Shown in pieces: positions 11,501 through 26,500 of a DNA stretch of 64,000 nucleotides. The notes below the pieces were generated by a model. That model saw nothing but the letters and a program-made list of their open reading frames with translations. It was not told where the DNA came from and did no database searches. Source of the DNA: Arcuatula senhousia. Lineage: Eukaryota > Mollusca > Bivalvia > Mytilida > Mytilidae. Position 1 is the first letter of the stretch, and each line of letters opens with the position of its first letter. The position numbers and the translations under genes were made by a program. The DNA lies in assembly GCA_963971305.1 (NCBI GenBank), contig OZ020309.1, positions 8,487,001 through 8,551,000 of the forward strand. The letters are read 5' to 3'.

Positions 11501-14500
11501 TATACCACACCTGTCGTGCTGCTCATGTCCAATTCAGTGTGTCAATTCTGATTAAGGAAGACAAACAAACCAACATTTGCACTTATCTGAGATAGAAATC
11601 CCATATTTGTCTATGAGTGAATGATGTCTACCGTAACATTTCTTGAGCGACGACAGCAACCGAGGAACCTAATGTGTACAACTTTTTTGTCAAACTTGTT
11701 GCTCTGCAAAGGAAAGGAGTAGCGAATAGTAGTGATTACGTAAACTCCTAAAGATGGAGCGGACGGAATGTTGCTACACAAGATGGGATAGCTGACAATT
11801 GGAAAGTTTGAGTCATCACGTTTGTCACAGAGCTTTGTTAAAAATTGTCCTTGAGAGTCAATTTCGTGATGTAGATCTAAATATTAAGCAGACTTCCTAG
11901 AATCCGTTGTGTCCTTTATCTCAAGTTCCTGAGGATATATGAGATGGAGAAAGTCACCTAATCGAGAATTGTTCAGTGAAAGAACATCATCAATATAACG
12001 GAACGTGAGTTTAAAGAGAGAGCTAGTCTACGATCTCTTTTGTCTAGAGTCTTCTTCATATGAATGTAGAAACAAATCATCAAGCAAAGGTGCACAATAA
12101 GGTGCCCATTGGAATCCCTATTGTACTTTTATCATAAAGCTTCAGCTTTATTGTAAACAACAGGGAAAAAAAGGAGCGTGAATCTTCAGATTTAAGGTTG
12201 GTTTTCTGGCAGTATGATACCATGAAACTTTTACTACATATTATAAGTTGACAAAACTAACAAAAATATTCATCACTTCAAAGCATTGTTGATTTCTGTT
12301 AGGTTTATTTTGTGTTTCTTCGTGCTGTTTTTGTTCGTGTTTACCGATTCGTCGTTCCCCTTTGGACTTTTGACATTCAAATGCCCTATTGGTGCCTCTT
12401 TGCTTCTTTCGATTATATGATTTAGGCATTGCCTAGCTGCGAGCACAGCTTACTTATAAAATTTGCTTCATTTGATAGGAAATAATATGAACAAATGTTT
12501 AAACTTGATAATTTAAAAACTTCTTTCAAATACTCAAATTTTAATTTTAGCAAACGACGCCGTGATTTCTATAGTTGATTCTGAAAATGAGCGTGTGACG
12601 TTTCGCTCTGAATAATGACGCTGGCAATACTTTCTTCATTGATATGCAATGTACAAAAATAAATGAAAAGAGCAAATAATTTACGTTGCTAATAAATATT
12701 TGCCCCACTAATATGTTTTAAAATAAAGAAGGAATGTGTCCATGGGACACGGATTCCCCCGCAAGGCCCCAAACAGGAAGTAGATGTCCGACAGACCTGA
12801 AAGTAGCTAAGGACATACAGTTTGTATGTCCAGACCATCCTACCAAGTTTCAAATCATACCCATGTACAGCTTCTGAGAAAAGTTTGACGGAAATTTTCA
12901 AGTTGATTTTCATATCGACCTAGTCCCAAACAGGAAGTAGATGTCTAACAGGTCTCAAAATCACTTAGGACGTATAGTTTGTCACAGTGAACAATCCTAC
13001 AAAGTTTCAAATCATTTTCATGTACAGTTCCTGAAAAAAGCTTGACGGAAATTTTCTAAGTCATTTTCACATATTTTCACATCGGTCTAAGTCCTTAACA
13101 GGAAGTAGATATGCGACAGGTCTAAAAATCGCTTAGGACATATAGTTTGTCATACTGAACCATCCTACCAAGTTTCAAATCATTCTCATGTATGGTTCCT
13201 GAGAAAAGCTTGACGGAAATTTTCATAGTCATGTTCACATATTTTCACATCGGCCTAAGTCCTTTACAGGAAGTAGATATCCGACAGGTCTCAAAATTGC
13301 TAAGGACGTATAGTTTGTCATACTAAACCATCCTACCAAGTTTCAAATCATTTTCATGTATGGTTCCTGAGAAAAGCTTGACGAAAATTTTCATAGTCAT
13401 GTTCACATATTTTCACATTGGCCTAAGTCCCAAACAGGAAGTAGATGTCCGACAGGTCTCAAAATGGCTTAGGACGTATAGTTTGTCATACTGAATCATC
13501 CTACCAAGTTTCAAATCATTCTCATGTACAGTTCCTGAGAAAAGCTTGACGGAAATTCGTACGGACGTACGGACGGACGTATGTACGGACGGACGGACAT
13601 GAGTAAAACTTAATGCCCCCCGACATGTCGTCGCGGGGGCATTAAAATTCGCGGGAACTTGCCGTAGATCTTTGCGCTCTCGCGGACACTTCGTACTCGC
13701 TACGAGCTGTGCTCGCTACAAGCATTTGATTCATCAGTTCAGCGATTTCAGACATGCTCATGGAAATAAAAACTGTGAATAAGCTAACAAATGGAAAATG
13801 TTTGGTAGGTAAAACCACATTTTAAAGGTAAAATACGAATGAGTAAATCACAATAAAAAGTTTGAAATTAATAAAACAAAAAAAAGATGTCAAAGTTTTT
13901 GGACATAATGTCCTTCTTTAAGGGTTCTAAAGAAGAGATGTATACACATCTTATCTCTCTTCATTTGACGGAAAGGATGATATCTATATATACATGTAAA
14001 ACAACACACCATACTCTTTCCAACGTACTTCTCTAGTGATTGGTATCCAAAATGATGTCTACAATATAGTGTGAATCTCCTAATGTCAGCTTTACTTATG
14101 TTACCGATAGGGTTTATGTCAGCACTGGAACAATCATACTTAGTTATGTTACCTCTTAACCTATCAAAAGTAATACTATTTAGGAACAGAACATTGTCAG
14201 ATCCGTATACACTAATAGAATCGTTTATAAAAATCACATGGGGATATAATTCAGTGTTTTCAATTAATGTTATGATGCTGCATACCAAACTTCAAAGACG
14301 AGACTATTCTTAGTGGCTGCTAATAATAGAAATACCAAAACGGGAATTTACAGATATTTAGTTATGCTGTATACGCTTATGTCTAGAGGTAAGCTCTTAT
14401 TAACAGTATTTGAATCAATACATTGGAAGGTCGAAACCAAAATTATTAAACGAAAAGTACTAAAACCCAATAAAGTTCAAACAGGAATGTCAAATCCATC

Positions 14501-17500
14501 ACCGAAGATATCGACCATATAGTAAAACTGGTAACATTATTGTCATTTGTCCACTTCCAGCTGCAAGCTGCAACTTTATCCATAAGTTCACACACTACAG
14601 ATTTTTCATTTTTTGAAATAAACGACAAAGTGACATTAAAATCGGGAAAATTAAGATACTTTTGAAAAAAAGTAAGTGATATTTTTGCTCTTTTTAATTG
14701 AAAGAAATGTTTCGCGTTCAACATTTTAATACTAAATGCTGTAAAACATTTACCTTTCATCCACATTAGTGGATGCCAGCACTAGAAGTCTCCCAGGTCT
14801 GCCTTGGGCCCATAGATACAATTGGGCAAATAAATAGGCCAATACCATCCTAACTCTCGCCTATAAGCATATATTCTCCTCCATTGTCAATAAATATCAG
14901 TGTTTAATTTTAAAATTTTTCCTCCTTCGATAGTTGATCAAAACTTTGCGCTATAGCAGGCAGGAACCACTTACTCTTACAGAGCACCTGAGTTTACAAT
15001 CATTACGACTAGAGTTCGCGTTGTTAATTGATATTCAGTGGTTTTTGTGTTTTCGTGTGTTAAATGTTGTCTGGGTTTTTTTCGGCCTTTTCTTGTTTGT
15101 GTTTGCTGGTTTTGTCTCTGGTCTTTCGGACTTTGACATTCGGATGCCCCAATTCGTACCTCTGCCTCTGCTTCTTTCAGCGAGCATATTAAATATTTAT
15201 TCAATATAAAGATGGTCGAACTTCTCTGCAATACTTTCATCATGGAGAAACTGTTTCTCCAATAATAAGACATTTGATATTTAAGATAAAAATATGAATT
15301 TGAAATAACGGAAATATACATAAACTTGTAAGTAAAGAAATCGTGTGATAAAATTGTATTTTTGTATGAGACTAAACGTGTATGGCCCAAACCGCAATCA
15401 AAAAACAAATACCAAAACGGGTATAAAACAGGTAATTTGGTCATGCTGTATATGCATATTTTAACGAGTAACCTCTCATCAGGAGCATTTGATTCAAAAC
15501 ATTGGAAGCTCAAAAACCAAACGTATTGAACGAAAGTACTCAAAACCAAAAAAGTTCGAACAGGAAAGTCGAATCCAGCACCTATGATTTCGACCATGTG
15601 CAGTACAAGAATAGAAACCGGGTGTTTTCAACAATTTTGAATTATACATCAACAAAAAAGTATTCAGATTTGTTGTTAAATTCGTGCCAGACAAGTCTGA
15701 CGACCAGACTAAGCTTTCTTTAGACGTTAATCAAAATCTGTCCTAAAGTGATACATGTATTTGCAAATTTAAAACAGTTAACGATTTTGAAGAAAACAAG
15801 AGGCTCCCAAGAGCCTGAATCGCTCACCTGAACTACACAGATACATATATTTGTAGGTATTATTGTGCTTAACCATATGCGATTTTAATTTATGAAATAT
15901 CTTTGTTAGTTTTCAAGATATTGGACTTAATAAGTGCAAATTTTGCAAAAATTAGGAAAAAGAACAATAACTCCCACATCAGCAGTCTTTTCCGAAATTT
16001 CAAGACAGGTAGATCTTAATATGTTGATCATTTTTTATTCTTGCACAATTTTGATATCTGAAACCAGTTTTGAGTTATTAGCAAAAAAATGAAATTTGCC
16101 CCTATGTTCTATTTTTAGCCATGGTGGCCATGTTTTTTTACGAATCAAAAATCTGAACGATAGAGTTGTAGCATATAAGCTATCAAACAGTGTGCCATGT
16201 TAAGATGCAGTTGGTCTTACCGTTTCAGACAAGTCAGGGAAAAGTAATGAACAATGGTAAATATTGACGCTTTAAGGGCCATAACTCCTAAAAGAAATGG
16301 TTCTGCAGCTTTGACCTAATTACATGAATTGTAGATCTTGATGTGCTAAATCATATGCAATTTGAATTTTTGAAATATCTAGTATAGTTTTCAAGATATA
16401 GGACTAAATAAGTGAAAAAAATTTAAAAAATCCAGAAAAAGGGCAATTACTCCTATGTCGTTTGTTGGATCTTCTTGAAAATTTCAGAGCAGGTAGATCT
16501 TGAGATGCTAATCACTTTTGTCTCCCATCAGAATTTTGATATCTGTTACCGTCTTTGAGTTATTTGCAAAAAACTGTAATTTGACCCCTATGTTCTATTT
16601 TAAGCCATGGAGGCCATATTTTTTGACGAATCAAAAATCCGAACGACAGAATTGTAGCATTAATGCTATTTAACAACTGTGCGCCAAGTTTGGTTGAAGT
16701 TGGATGTATGGTGTCAGACAAGTTAATCTTTGAAATTCAGGGTAAAAATAATAAAAAATGGTAAATTTTGACGCTTTAAAGTGTAAGTTCGCGATTTTTG
16801 AGTTATTAGTTTATTTGATTTATTATAATGAGAGAAGGCGTCATGCCGGGTTTGGGCATTGAAAACGATATATTAAGAAAGATATTCGTAATTTTATTCC
16901 AATACACAAGACCATATGGGCGCTGCCATGTTATGAACAATGATGAATTATGGGATAGCTCAATTGGAGATGTGACGTCACATCTCCGATGATAAATACA
17001 TTAACCAATTGACGATATTTGTAACATTAGACCGATGTTGTCGACCATAATAATGATTTGGAATATGAATAATTTGGCATCAATATTTTTTTAATCCCGC
17101 GTTTTGTTTTTTTTTATCAAAATAGCAAGCAAGTAGTTTACTTAAATCTTAATTTGTTTTAAAATATTTAATTATGATTCCAAATAGTAAATAATCTGAA
17201 ATATTTAATGACAGAGTAGCCCTAGTGTTCAATCCTTTTTCAAATATTTAAGACAATAAATTCAGTTCTTGATGAATACACAGGTGTCAGTTAAAATCAT
17301 TAACCTTTCGGACGATCTGTGACCCCTCAACAAGCCACGCCCTGGTTGTAAATTACAGGTATAATTGACAGATAGATTAATTAAGGTGCTCCTCCAATCA
17401 AAGATTTCCATGCAGTACTGAACCCGCTCTAGACACACCCACCACAACTATCTTAAGAATTTGGACCGGCACATCTTTTAATAATTTCTCAATTAGTTTA

Positions 17501-20500
17501 CGATATAATTAGTCAGCAGGTGCCAATATCACCTATTCACTCCATTGATTACCTTACCCTTACAAATATCAATCAGCCAAAGCATGGTGCTACATCGTGT
17601 TTGTGCATGGGTTGTGTAATACCCAAATTAAAAAATGTGTTTAAAGACTTTTTCCTTTTTTGCAGTGTTGGAAAAACAAATAATTAATCCAAAATTCTTT
17701 GATTAACTACAAAATTATTTGCAAGACAAAAAAAAAAAGATTCCTACAGTTTATTGTTTTTATGTTTTTAATTAGAAAGCGTTTTTATTAACATTTTCGC
17801 ACTTCAATATTCAAATGGCACTGGCGGACCAAAGAGGTTGATTTTCGTTAAAAGAATGTGTTCAAGAACCCATTCCAACCAGGTAAATGTCAACTTCCAA
17901 TACACAGGAAACAATATTAAACCCCTGTGGTGCCGATAGTTTGCACGGGGGTACTTAACATACACAGGAAACGGCAGGCGAATACCTGTTGTGCCAGTGG
18001 CTTGTGGTAATTTAAAGTCTAATACACAGAAAACGACAGGTAAGCCCCTGTGGTGCAATGGTTTTTGCACGGAAGGACTAATTATCATAATATCACTTCA
18101 AAAGAATCATGCAAGGTAATCCCAGTAGGGTGTCAGGGAACCATGAATCTTAAACAGAATGTATAAAAGAAATAGTATAGGGCAATTCGGCATAATATAT
18201 TTTCCGAAAATATCTGTACGGCGAATCTAAAACAAATATTTTTAAAAATCTATATTTTCCTTCGAATTGGTTCTGAACTTAACGGTTGGTACCATTATAA
18301 AACTTTTCACAATCATATCATTAGACTGACTTTTATTTATCGATTCCCGACTTAATTTTAATTATTTTAAATTGTCCGTTGTGGCACACATTGGTAACTA
18401 CCACATGGGTTTAGGATGCAACATTCACTCTGTTGAGCAGCGCCATCTAGTACAAATCACGTGACCCTCCATGGATTTATTTTTTTTACTTTCAAAAGCC
18501 GATTTTATCCTAACTATGCATATTTGAGCGCTAGGAATTTCACCAAAGTTATTTTTATATGATAGTCTTTCAATGTACAAATTTTGAAAAAATCGCGAAC
18601 TTACACTTTAAGGGCCATAACTCCTAAAAGAAATGGTTCTACAGCTTTGACCTAATTACATGAAATGTAGATCTCCATGTGCTTAATCATATGCAATTTG
18701 AATTTTTAAAATATCTTGTATAGTTTTCAAGATACAGGGCTAAATAAGTGCAAAATTTTGAAAAAATCTAGAAAAAGGGCAATAACTCCTACATCGGTTG
18801 TTGGATCTTCTTGAAAATTTCTGGGCAGGTAGATCTTGAGGTGCTGATCACTTTTACCCAAGCCAGAATTTTGATATCTGTAACCGTTTTCGAGTTATTT
18901 GCAAAAAACTGCAATTTACCCCTATGTTCTATTTTTAGCCATGGCGGCCATGTTTTTCAACGAATCAAAAATCCCCACGCTAGTTTTATACTACCTATGC
19001 TAATTAACAACTGTGCCAAATTTAAAAGCCATTGGACTTATGGTGTTAGAGGAGTTAACGTTTGAAAAATGTTAACGACGACGGACGACGGACGACGACG
19101 GACGACGACGGACGCCAAGTGATGGCAATAGCTCACATGGACCTTCGGTCCAGGTGAGCTAAAAATGTGTCAATAGTAAAATATAGCACTTATAATTCAC
19201 AAGTCTGATTAGTGTGTCTGGTTTCTACCTGAACATTCTGTAAAGCCAAGTTTTCCCTGATGCTCCCACCTTTAGCTTTAAACTTTGGAACCAGTATTAG
19301 AGCGGTGGTAAACACAGTCATCATGGCCGCCACTGCAATATCAATCTTGATTGACAGGTGAACGCTAAAAAGATTTCATAAAACAAATAGTCTTAATGTG
19401 ATGGTTTTAGCAATGATTCGTTGCTGTTATCGTTTATCATGTAGTTCCAGAGAACAGCTGTTTAATTTTAGTTACCAAATATTGTTATCGAACCACTTAT
19501 TGTTTCAAAAAGAGTTTTATGAAAAGTCACCAACTGTTACAAAGAATTTTAATTGGATTCATGTGACTTGGCAAAATTCAATGAAAACAAGGGGTTGCAC
19601 TAAGTCGTGCTAAGAATACCCCAATCGATCATTCAGAAAACAGGAAGTAGATGCATGACCAACTGACCTGGAAAGGGGAGGCACGGTACAATTCTTTATA
19701 ATAAAGCTGTCTAACAACTTTGAAATTTAAATTTTAGAAGCCAGAAAATCTATTACCATATATTTTCCTTTTTAACCCTTAAAATAGACTAGTTTATCTC
19801 GGAAAGCAGGAAGTATACTGACCTGGAAAGGAGGTACAATATACCGCTGTGTACCATATTTGAAAGCAATCCCTTTTTCATATTTGACCTTTAAAACAGA
19901 CGAAATCGGCAAACAGTAAGAAAATGAACGACGGGTGTGGAAAGGGCTGGCACAGTTTCATGCTAAAGCTAATTGAGTACCAAATTTGAAACCAACCCCT
20001 TAGTAGAGCCGAAAAATTGTACCGTATGGACAGAAAGACGGACGAACGGACGGACAGACAGTTGGACATGGTGATTGAAATATATCCCACTCTCTTTCAA
20101 ACGGGGGTATAACAAAATATCAAACAATTGCCTGGATTTATGGATGAGTAAATCTTGATGTGCTGATCATTTTTAGGCCAACAGATTTTATCATCTATGA
20201 CCCATTTTGTAGCTAATAACAAAAATACTGCAATTAAACTTATGTTTATTTTTAGTCACTATTTAAGCTAATAGAAAGATAGAAAGTAAAGCAGTAACGT
20301 TTTAAATAAAAAGAGGTTTCTTTAAAATTATCTAAAATAATTGGTCTACCTTCCAATCTCATTGGACAGTTCAGCCGCTCTAGACTGGGTCTCTTTTGAG
20401 CTGTTTTCTGATCCCATATAACATGTAGTAAACAGTAAACCAGTCAGCTCTTTGTGGTCTTTTGGTACATAAGATGGATCTCCAATAATCCTACGAACGT

Positions 20501-23500
20501 CTGATAAGACTCTGGACTCTACATTATGAGAGAAGCAGAGGCACCAATGGGGCATCCGAATGTAAGAAGTCCGATAGGGCAGAGACAAAACCAGTTAACA
20601 CGAATGAGAACGGAGAAAAAAACATGTAAAACACGGAAACACAAAAACTTCTGAATATCAATCAACAACACAAACTCTAGTCGTAACGAGAGTGATGCTC
20701 CGGTAGAGTAAGTAGCTCCTGCTTGCTATAGCACACACGTCGCGTTGCTAACAGTAAATCAGTGTGTCAAATCCGGTAAAGGGAGCCAAAACAAAACCCT
20801 ATGACAAACCAACATCTGCATTTATCTGAGAGATCGAAATCCCATATTTGTCTATGCGCACGATTTCTTCCGAAAAAAAAAATCTTGAGAAAAGACAGCA
20901 ACCGAGGAGCAACATAACCCAGTGTGAGCATTTTTGAGTCAGACGTGACCCTCTGCCAAGGAAATCAATGTAAGTCCCACAAGCTCTGGAATAACGAATC
21001 AATTGAGATACGTTAACTCCATAGGCTGGAGCGGACGGAATGATGCTACAAAAGAAGGGACAGTTGACGATTTGAAAGTTAAAGTCATCAGGTTTTTCAC
21101 AGAGCTTTGTTGGAAGCTTCCATGAGTAGTGTTTTTCAAGATGTAGATCTAAATATGAAGAACACTTAGAATTTGTAGTGTCATTTATCTCAAGTTCCTG
21201 AGGATATATAAGTTGGAGAAAGTCACCAAATCGAGAATCAGTGTTCAGTGAAAGGAGATCATCAATATAACGGAAGGGAAGATCAAAAGATAGAGCTAGT
21301 CTACGATTCTTTTGTCTAGAATTGATTGTATGAAGTGTGCTTCATATGAAAAAAAGAAACAAATCAGCAAGCAAAGGTGCACAATTTTTGCCCATCAACA
21401 TTCATATTGTTCGCTGAAAAAACGTCCTCCAAAAGAACAAATAGGTTGTCAATGAAAAAATTGTACATGTCGATTATTTGGTTTTCTGAACCTGTGTTTT
21501 CCATTCTTTTTGGAAAAAAAGCTGCGCCAATCGCGATTTCAGTTGTTCATGTGGAATAGAAGTGCAAAGTTTAAAAAAATCAAAAGTTTTGATGCTGTAA
21601 CAAGATAACAGTGTTTTAGAGTTAAGTTCCATCAGTTATTTCGAATATTTAATATTCCACATTTGGTTGACACCATTTCTAGAATAACAATAATCGTAAT
21701 ATTTCTGGATTTCGGATTTTATTGCCGTAAGTATTAAAGTCAACTGAACTTGAAGAAGATTAGTGGCACTTTTGGATGACCCTGCAATGAAGCGCTTATA
21801 TCTATGTAATTTAGGAATCCAATACAGGGATGGAAGGTCATCAATATTTGCACAAACAGAAAGGCCGATGGAGGAAATGACAGATTTGTGATTGTCAATA
21901 ATTTCTTCCTTAGACAGTGTTGTAGCTTTCTATGTTGTGTAATTGCTGGTACAACCAACCTCTAATTCAGCTTTCAAAAAGTCAATCTAGTGTTTTTTCA
22001 CACAAAAATGAGGTTATTTGGTTCATTGTCTACAGGTACAACAACAAATTTGTCATGTAAGTTGGACAATGTTTTGGCAACATCAGCGCTGATGAAAATA
22101 GAAAAAGCCTTTCAAAGAATAACTCATTTTCAAAACCAATGACCTCACAGCTTTAACCCATTCTAAAAACGCATCACTTTATTTCTCTTGTACGTTCTCG
22201 GCCCATTTTCTGGCATATTCTTCAACTGAACCCATAATTCTTTTAAAATTATGGCTCCAGTTGATTCATCTTGGTTCACAATATTAAGGTCCTTTAGACA
22301 ACACATCGCGAAGTAAGTCATTTTCCACGATGCTCAGGTCACCAGTGATAACGTGGCGTAAGGTACTTTATTTGAATGGGGTTTTGCATTGAGGTCATTG
22401 ATTTGGAAATCCCGCATTACTTATTTATAGTTGAACACCTTAGGTGCAACGGTGGAAGTATAGGAATAAAAGATAATGGGAATACTTTTATCTATGTACC
22501 GTTACAGATTTGTGGTGTAGAATATTTCCTAAATTAATAACCCCTTGTTTAAAAATGGAAGTTAAAGAAAGGAAGGATTGTCTTTACTGATTTCGTGTGG
22601 ATCTCCAACAGGTTTGAATAAGCGGTTGCAACCGAGAGATTAGTGGTGGCGATTTTGGTGATAATGTCGTCGTCTCTACAATGTATTTAACTTTGCAACA
22701 AATTGCTGTCAATAACCAAAAAAATCTTACAAATCGAATTCAAGCATTTTCATCAAAGATTTTAAGTTTGTTTCGTTTTTGTTAAAAGGGTTTAACACCA
22801 CTTTTCGATGCACATATTGGCCCATATAGGGCGGTCAGGTTTAATAGTGGAGGAAACCGGCGTACGCGGAGGAAACCGCCGACGTTGGACAGGTGACTGA
22901 CAAATCACATACAGGTGGGGAAGTTTCAACGATTATAAGTGAAGATTCAATAAAGCATTCTAAAACACCTTCACACAATAATCGTAGTTTCTCGTTTATA
23001 TATCTTACCCCCATTTCTGACAGCATCTATCACTAGGTGACTCATACTTGATACAATACAGGCCGTGCTAGAACTATCGATTCCTCCACTCAGCGGCAGA
23101 AAGAACCCTCCCTGACCACTCCTTCTAAGATAGTCCCATAGCCAACATGCTGGCCCAAGACTGTCATTAGAAAAATATAAGTAATACTATCTTTCATTGT
23201 ATTGAAAGTTTTAAGATAAAATCAATACTGAACGACAGTATTATAAAGATACACAGGAATATTCTTTAGCTACTTATATATGTCAAACTATATATATATG
23301 TCTAATATTGAAAAACCGCGACAAAAAATACTGCAAAATGGCTAAAAAGGACTTTCCACGCGTACGTGTTAATTATCATACTGGTTTCTATACACGAAAT
23401 GGAAGGGGTCAAGCTTAATGTGTGTACAAACTTCCGGTCCTTAATCCTTGAAATATCAGATTATATGCAGTATGCTGCACGGAGAAATGACGATAATCCT

Positions 23501-26500
23501 TGCGCACCCCCTGTGCACACTATTTTTCAAATAAGAGTTTCGTCCAACTACCATGTGTGAAAATTAACGTTAACGATACCTAATCTCCTCTTCAGAAGAA
23601 TGATACTGCCATTCTATTGGATCTGTGGTTGGCTGGAAAAAGTCGTCATGTGACACAGCAAAATCACAATGCACTCTGGGATAGGAAAATGATTTCTGTC
23701 CCTAAATGTCCAAAAACTTGTAAATTGTAGTTTTAACCACAAAAAAATTTCATGTGCATATAAAGTTTTGTACATTGTTTGCAAAAATTTTGCTTTTTTT
23801 TCTGTTAAAATTTGTGGTTTGGAAAAAGTATATGTTCAGCGGTCTGTATTTTAAAGTGTTTTATAAACAGAAAGAAGATTAGTTTGGGTAACAAATCGCT
23901 TAATATGAAACAACAATATTGAATGAAACTACAAAATATCAAGACTATATGGCATGTAGTTGCCTAGAATTGCCTAGAAAATATTTTGATAAGACTTCAA
24001 GACTTACAGACAGTGGGGCCCTATATTTGCTTTGCAAAACATTATCAGGCAGCAACAATATTTTTATGATGTTGTTTTCTTTTATGAATCCATTTTTAAT
24101 TAATATCTGTTGTAAAAATACAACTTTATAATTTATCAAAGCTAAATATTGCAAACTATGTTTTTGATTGTGTAATTATCAGTTCGTTCCTACTTCTGAT
24201 GGCTTTTAAACTATAATTTAAAAGATGTATTTGATTGTGAACTTACTAGATTATTTCTACTTCTGTTGGCGTTTCTGTAGGATCTCACATCTTCTAAATC
24301 TACTGTAGCTACATTTACAATCTGCAATTGTTTTATATTATGTATTTTAACATTTAACTTCATGAATATGAGCATTTTTACTCGATCCACCTATATTATT
24401 TACATTCAATTTGTAAGAAGTATCATTATTTCCATCTGGCCCACAATTGCAATTTTTGTGTGTTGCAAATAGTTTAAATTCAAAATTTATAGGAATTCTA
24501 ATTTCCCATGGTAAAAATGAAAATACCATGAGAATATGCCATTCCCATGGGATTTAAAGAAAATCTTATTTTAATTCTAATAATCATGAGATTTTCATTT
24601 TTATTCAAGAAAAACCTGCCAACTTTCAAATTATTCCCATGTACGTCATTTACGGTTTCTCGGAAAAGTTTGAAGGATATGTTAATTTTCGCAATCATAA
24701 ATAGGTCTGAAAATTGCTTAGAATATAGTTTGTCATGTCAACCCAATCACCCAACCAACTTTTACTCTTTTTCCTGCAAGGTTTACCCAAAAATGTCAAC
24801 GCAGATTTGACACATGCATAAAAACAACCCTCAACATAACTTACCACTTCCTGTAAACTGAATTGTGGTCCACCAGTCACTATCTTCCCATTGATGGCTA
24901 TCATAGAACAGCCATTATAATACAATCTGTCCCCATCACAGCCAATCTGATTAGCAAACATGTAAACACCAGCACACTGCAATGTAGAACACAGTTTCTT
25001 GAAATACAGCCAGTGTAATGCATCTGTCGCCAAAGTAGCAATCATCAAAAACACAACAGACATTGCAACACGAAAGAAAGGTAAAGTAGATCTTATAGCC
25101 ACACATCGCAACAACTCTGCAATGACGTCAAACATGTTAACCCCACCACTATGGAACGTCAATCAACATTTATTACGTTATATGTGATTTTAATCATAAT
25201 TTAATCTTATGGCTAAAACTTTTTATTGCCTTTTTTGCGCTTAAGCACTGTTAAACTTTACTACCCATTAACTCAAGGTAAAAAATTAAAATTGAAAAAA
25301 GCTGCGTCCCGATCTTATTATTCTCAGGCATAAAACCAGAAAAAAATTTTTTTTAGGGGGTTTAAGATCCTTGGAACAGACTTCATTTTATGAGGTTCTT
25401 ATACAGTAGCATTAATAAAACTTGTCTGTCCATCTAATCACGGAGTTGAAACAAATTTAAGATTTTGGTTTTATTGTTCCATACTCTTTATTTATATAGT
25501 GTCGCTTATGAGTCTTGAAAAGACGAAACGAAACGCGCGTCATACATAATAAAATTTATTGCTTGTAACTTTGTTGTATTTTTATTTATTTTTAAACAAT
25601 AAAAATGTTTATAAATTAATTGGTTCCGGCAGAAAAAAATTCTGTGTTGTTACCAAAAGGAGGTTTCTTAATATAAAGTACCTTAATTTAGCAACGACAA
25701 AAATCTCAATCCTGAGGACTTCCAAAATATTGCAAGAATTAACACCTCTTGTAAGTTACCCGCTATAAAGTAATTCATCAGATTATCATCATTTTACACC
25801 ATTTCTGAATCAGTCTTAGGATAACTCATTTTCATTTTGGTTGACTTGGCTATAGGTCTTCCCTGGCGTATCCTTTCCTGAATCTTGGCGGTTGTCCATT
25901 GTGGTTTTTCTGAATAGCCAATTGATTGTGGGCTGTGTCGCGTACACTTATTCCACATCTCATTATTTTCTATCATAATGGCACCCGCTACCGCTATTAT
26001 TCATCTTTCATAACATACCCTCATTGAAGCTGATTTGACAAGATCCACTCTGATGAACCCTTTCCCCAACTCATGGTGACATGCGCTACCATTAGCTATG
26101 ATTTCAACGCCATCAAGACTTAAGTCTGAATGATGTCTACAAAATAGATTATTTGATGTGAGGAGATTGCACTTTTTCAGAGACGAATACATATTTTTTT
26201 TCAAGAAGAAGGTCTCAAGTTTAAGAAAGACAAAAGGGCATTAGTCCATTTGCCGAAACTCTGCAAGAAAATTACGTTTTTTTTCCTGTAAGAAGCACGC
26301 TAGAGCCGCAATAAAATTACATTTTTTTCCTGTAAGAAGCACTCTGGATCCGCCAGACTTCTGTATATTATTATCAGTTTAAAGCACCGTCGTAACTACT
26401 TAATTTATGGAAAATTTTATGATTATATTTTAAATAGAAAAAAATAGTAGGGGGTCTATATATATATGCAATTACAATGTAATATGTTACAGTTTTAGTC

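Larger units (their letters stand above)
5595..23701 (-). other. NADSYN1: NADSYN1 exons 10-19: synthetase domain and C-terminal tail
   Basis: Exon 11 encodes [13 protein letters not shown] followed by the PP-loop [11 protein letters not shown] (residues 353-363) that binds ATP pyrophosphate. Exon 12 has [14 protein letters not shown], exon 13 [14 protein letters not shown], exon 14 [14 protein letters not shown], exon 15 [14 protein letters not shown], exon 16 [15 protein letters not shown], exon 17 [14 protein letters not shown] and exon 18 [13 protein letters not shown] and [15 protein letters not shown]. Exon 19 adds 124 residues rich in Gln, Thr and Ser with no recognised domain, ending IHVQQTDD. 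At the exon 14/15 join the conserved ESLLGYLTKYD motif reads [11 protein letters not shown]. Introns 16, 17 and 18 each start with copies of the preceding exon end. Confidence 0.92.

Noticed and set aside
14977..15597. 206-codon minus ORF
   Set aside because: Antisense to a Penelope-like 3' end and a dispersed repeat; no family resemblance.
24695..25162. 155-codon minus ORF
   Set aside because: Only its central part (NADSYN1 exon 8) is coding; the ends are intron read-through.
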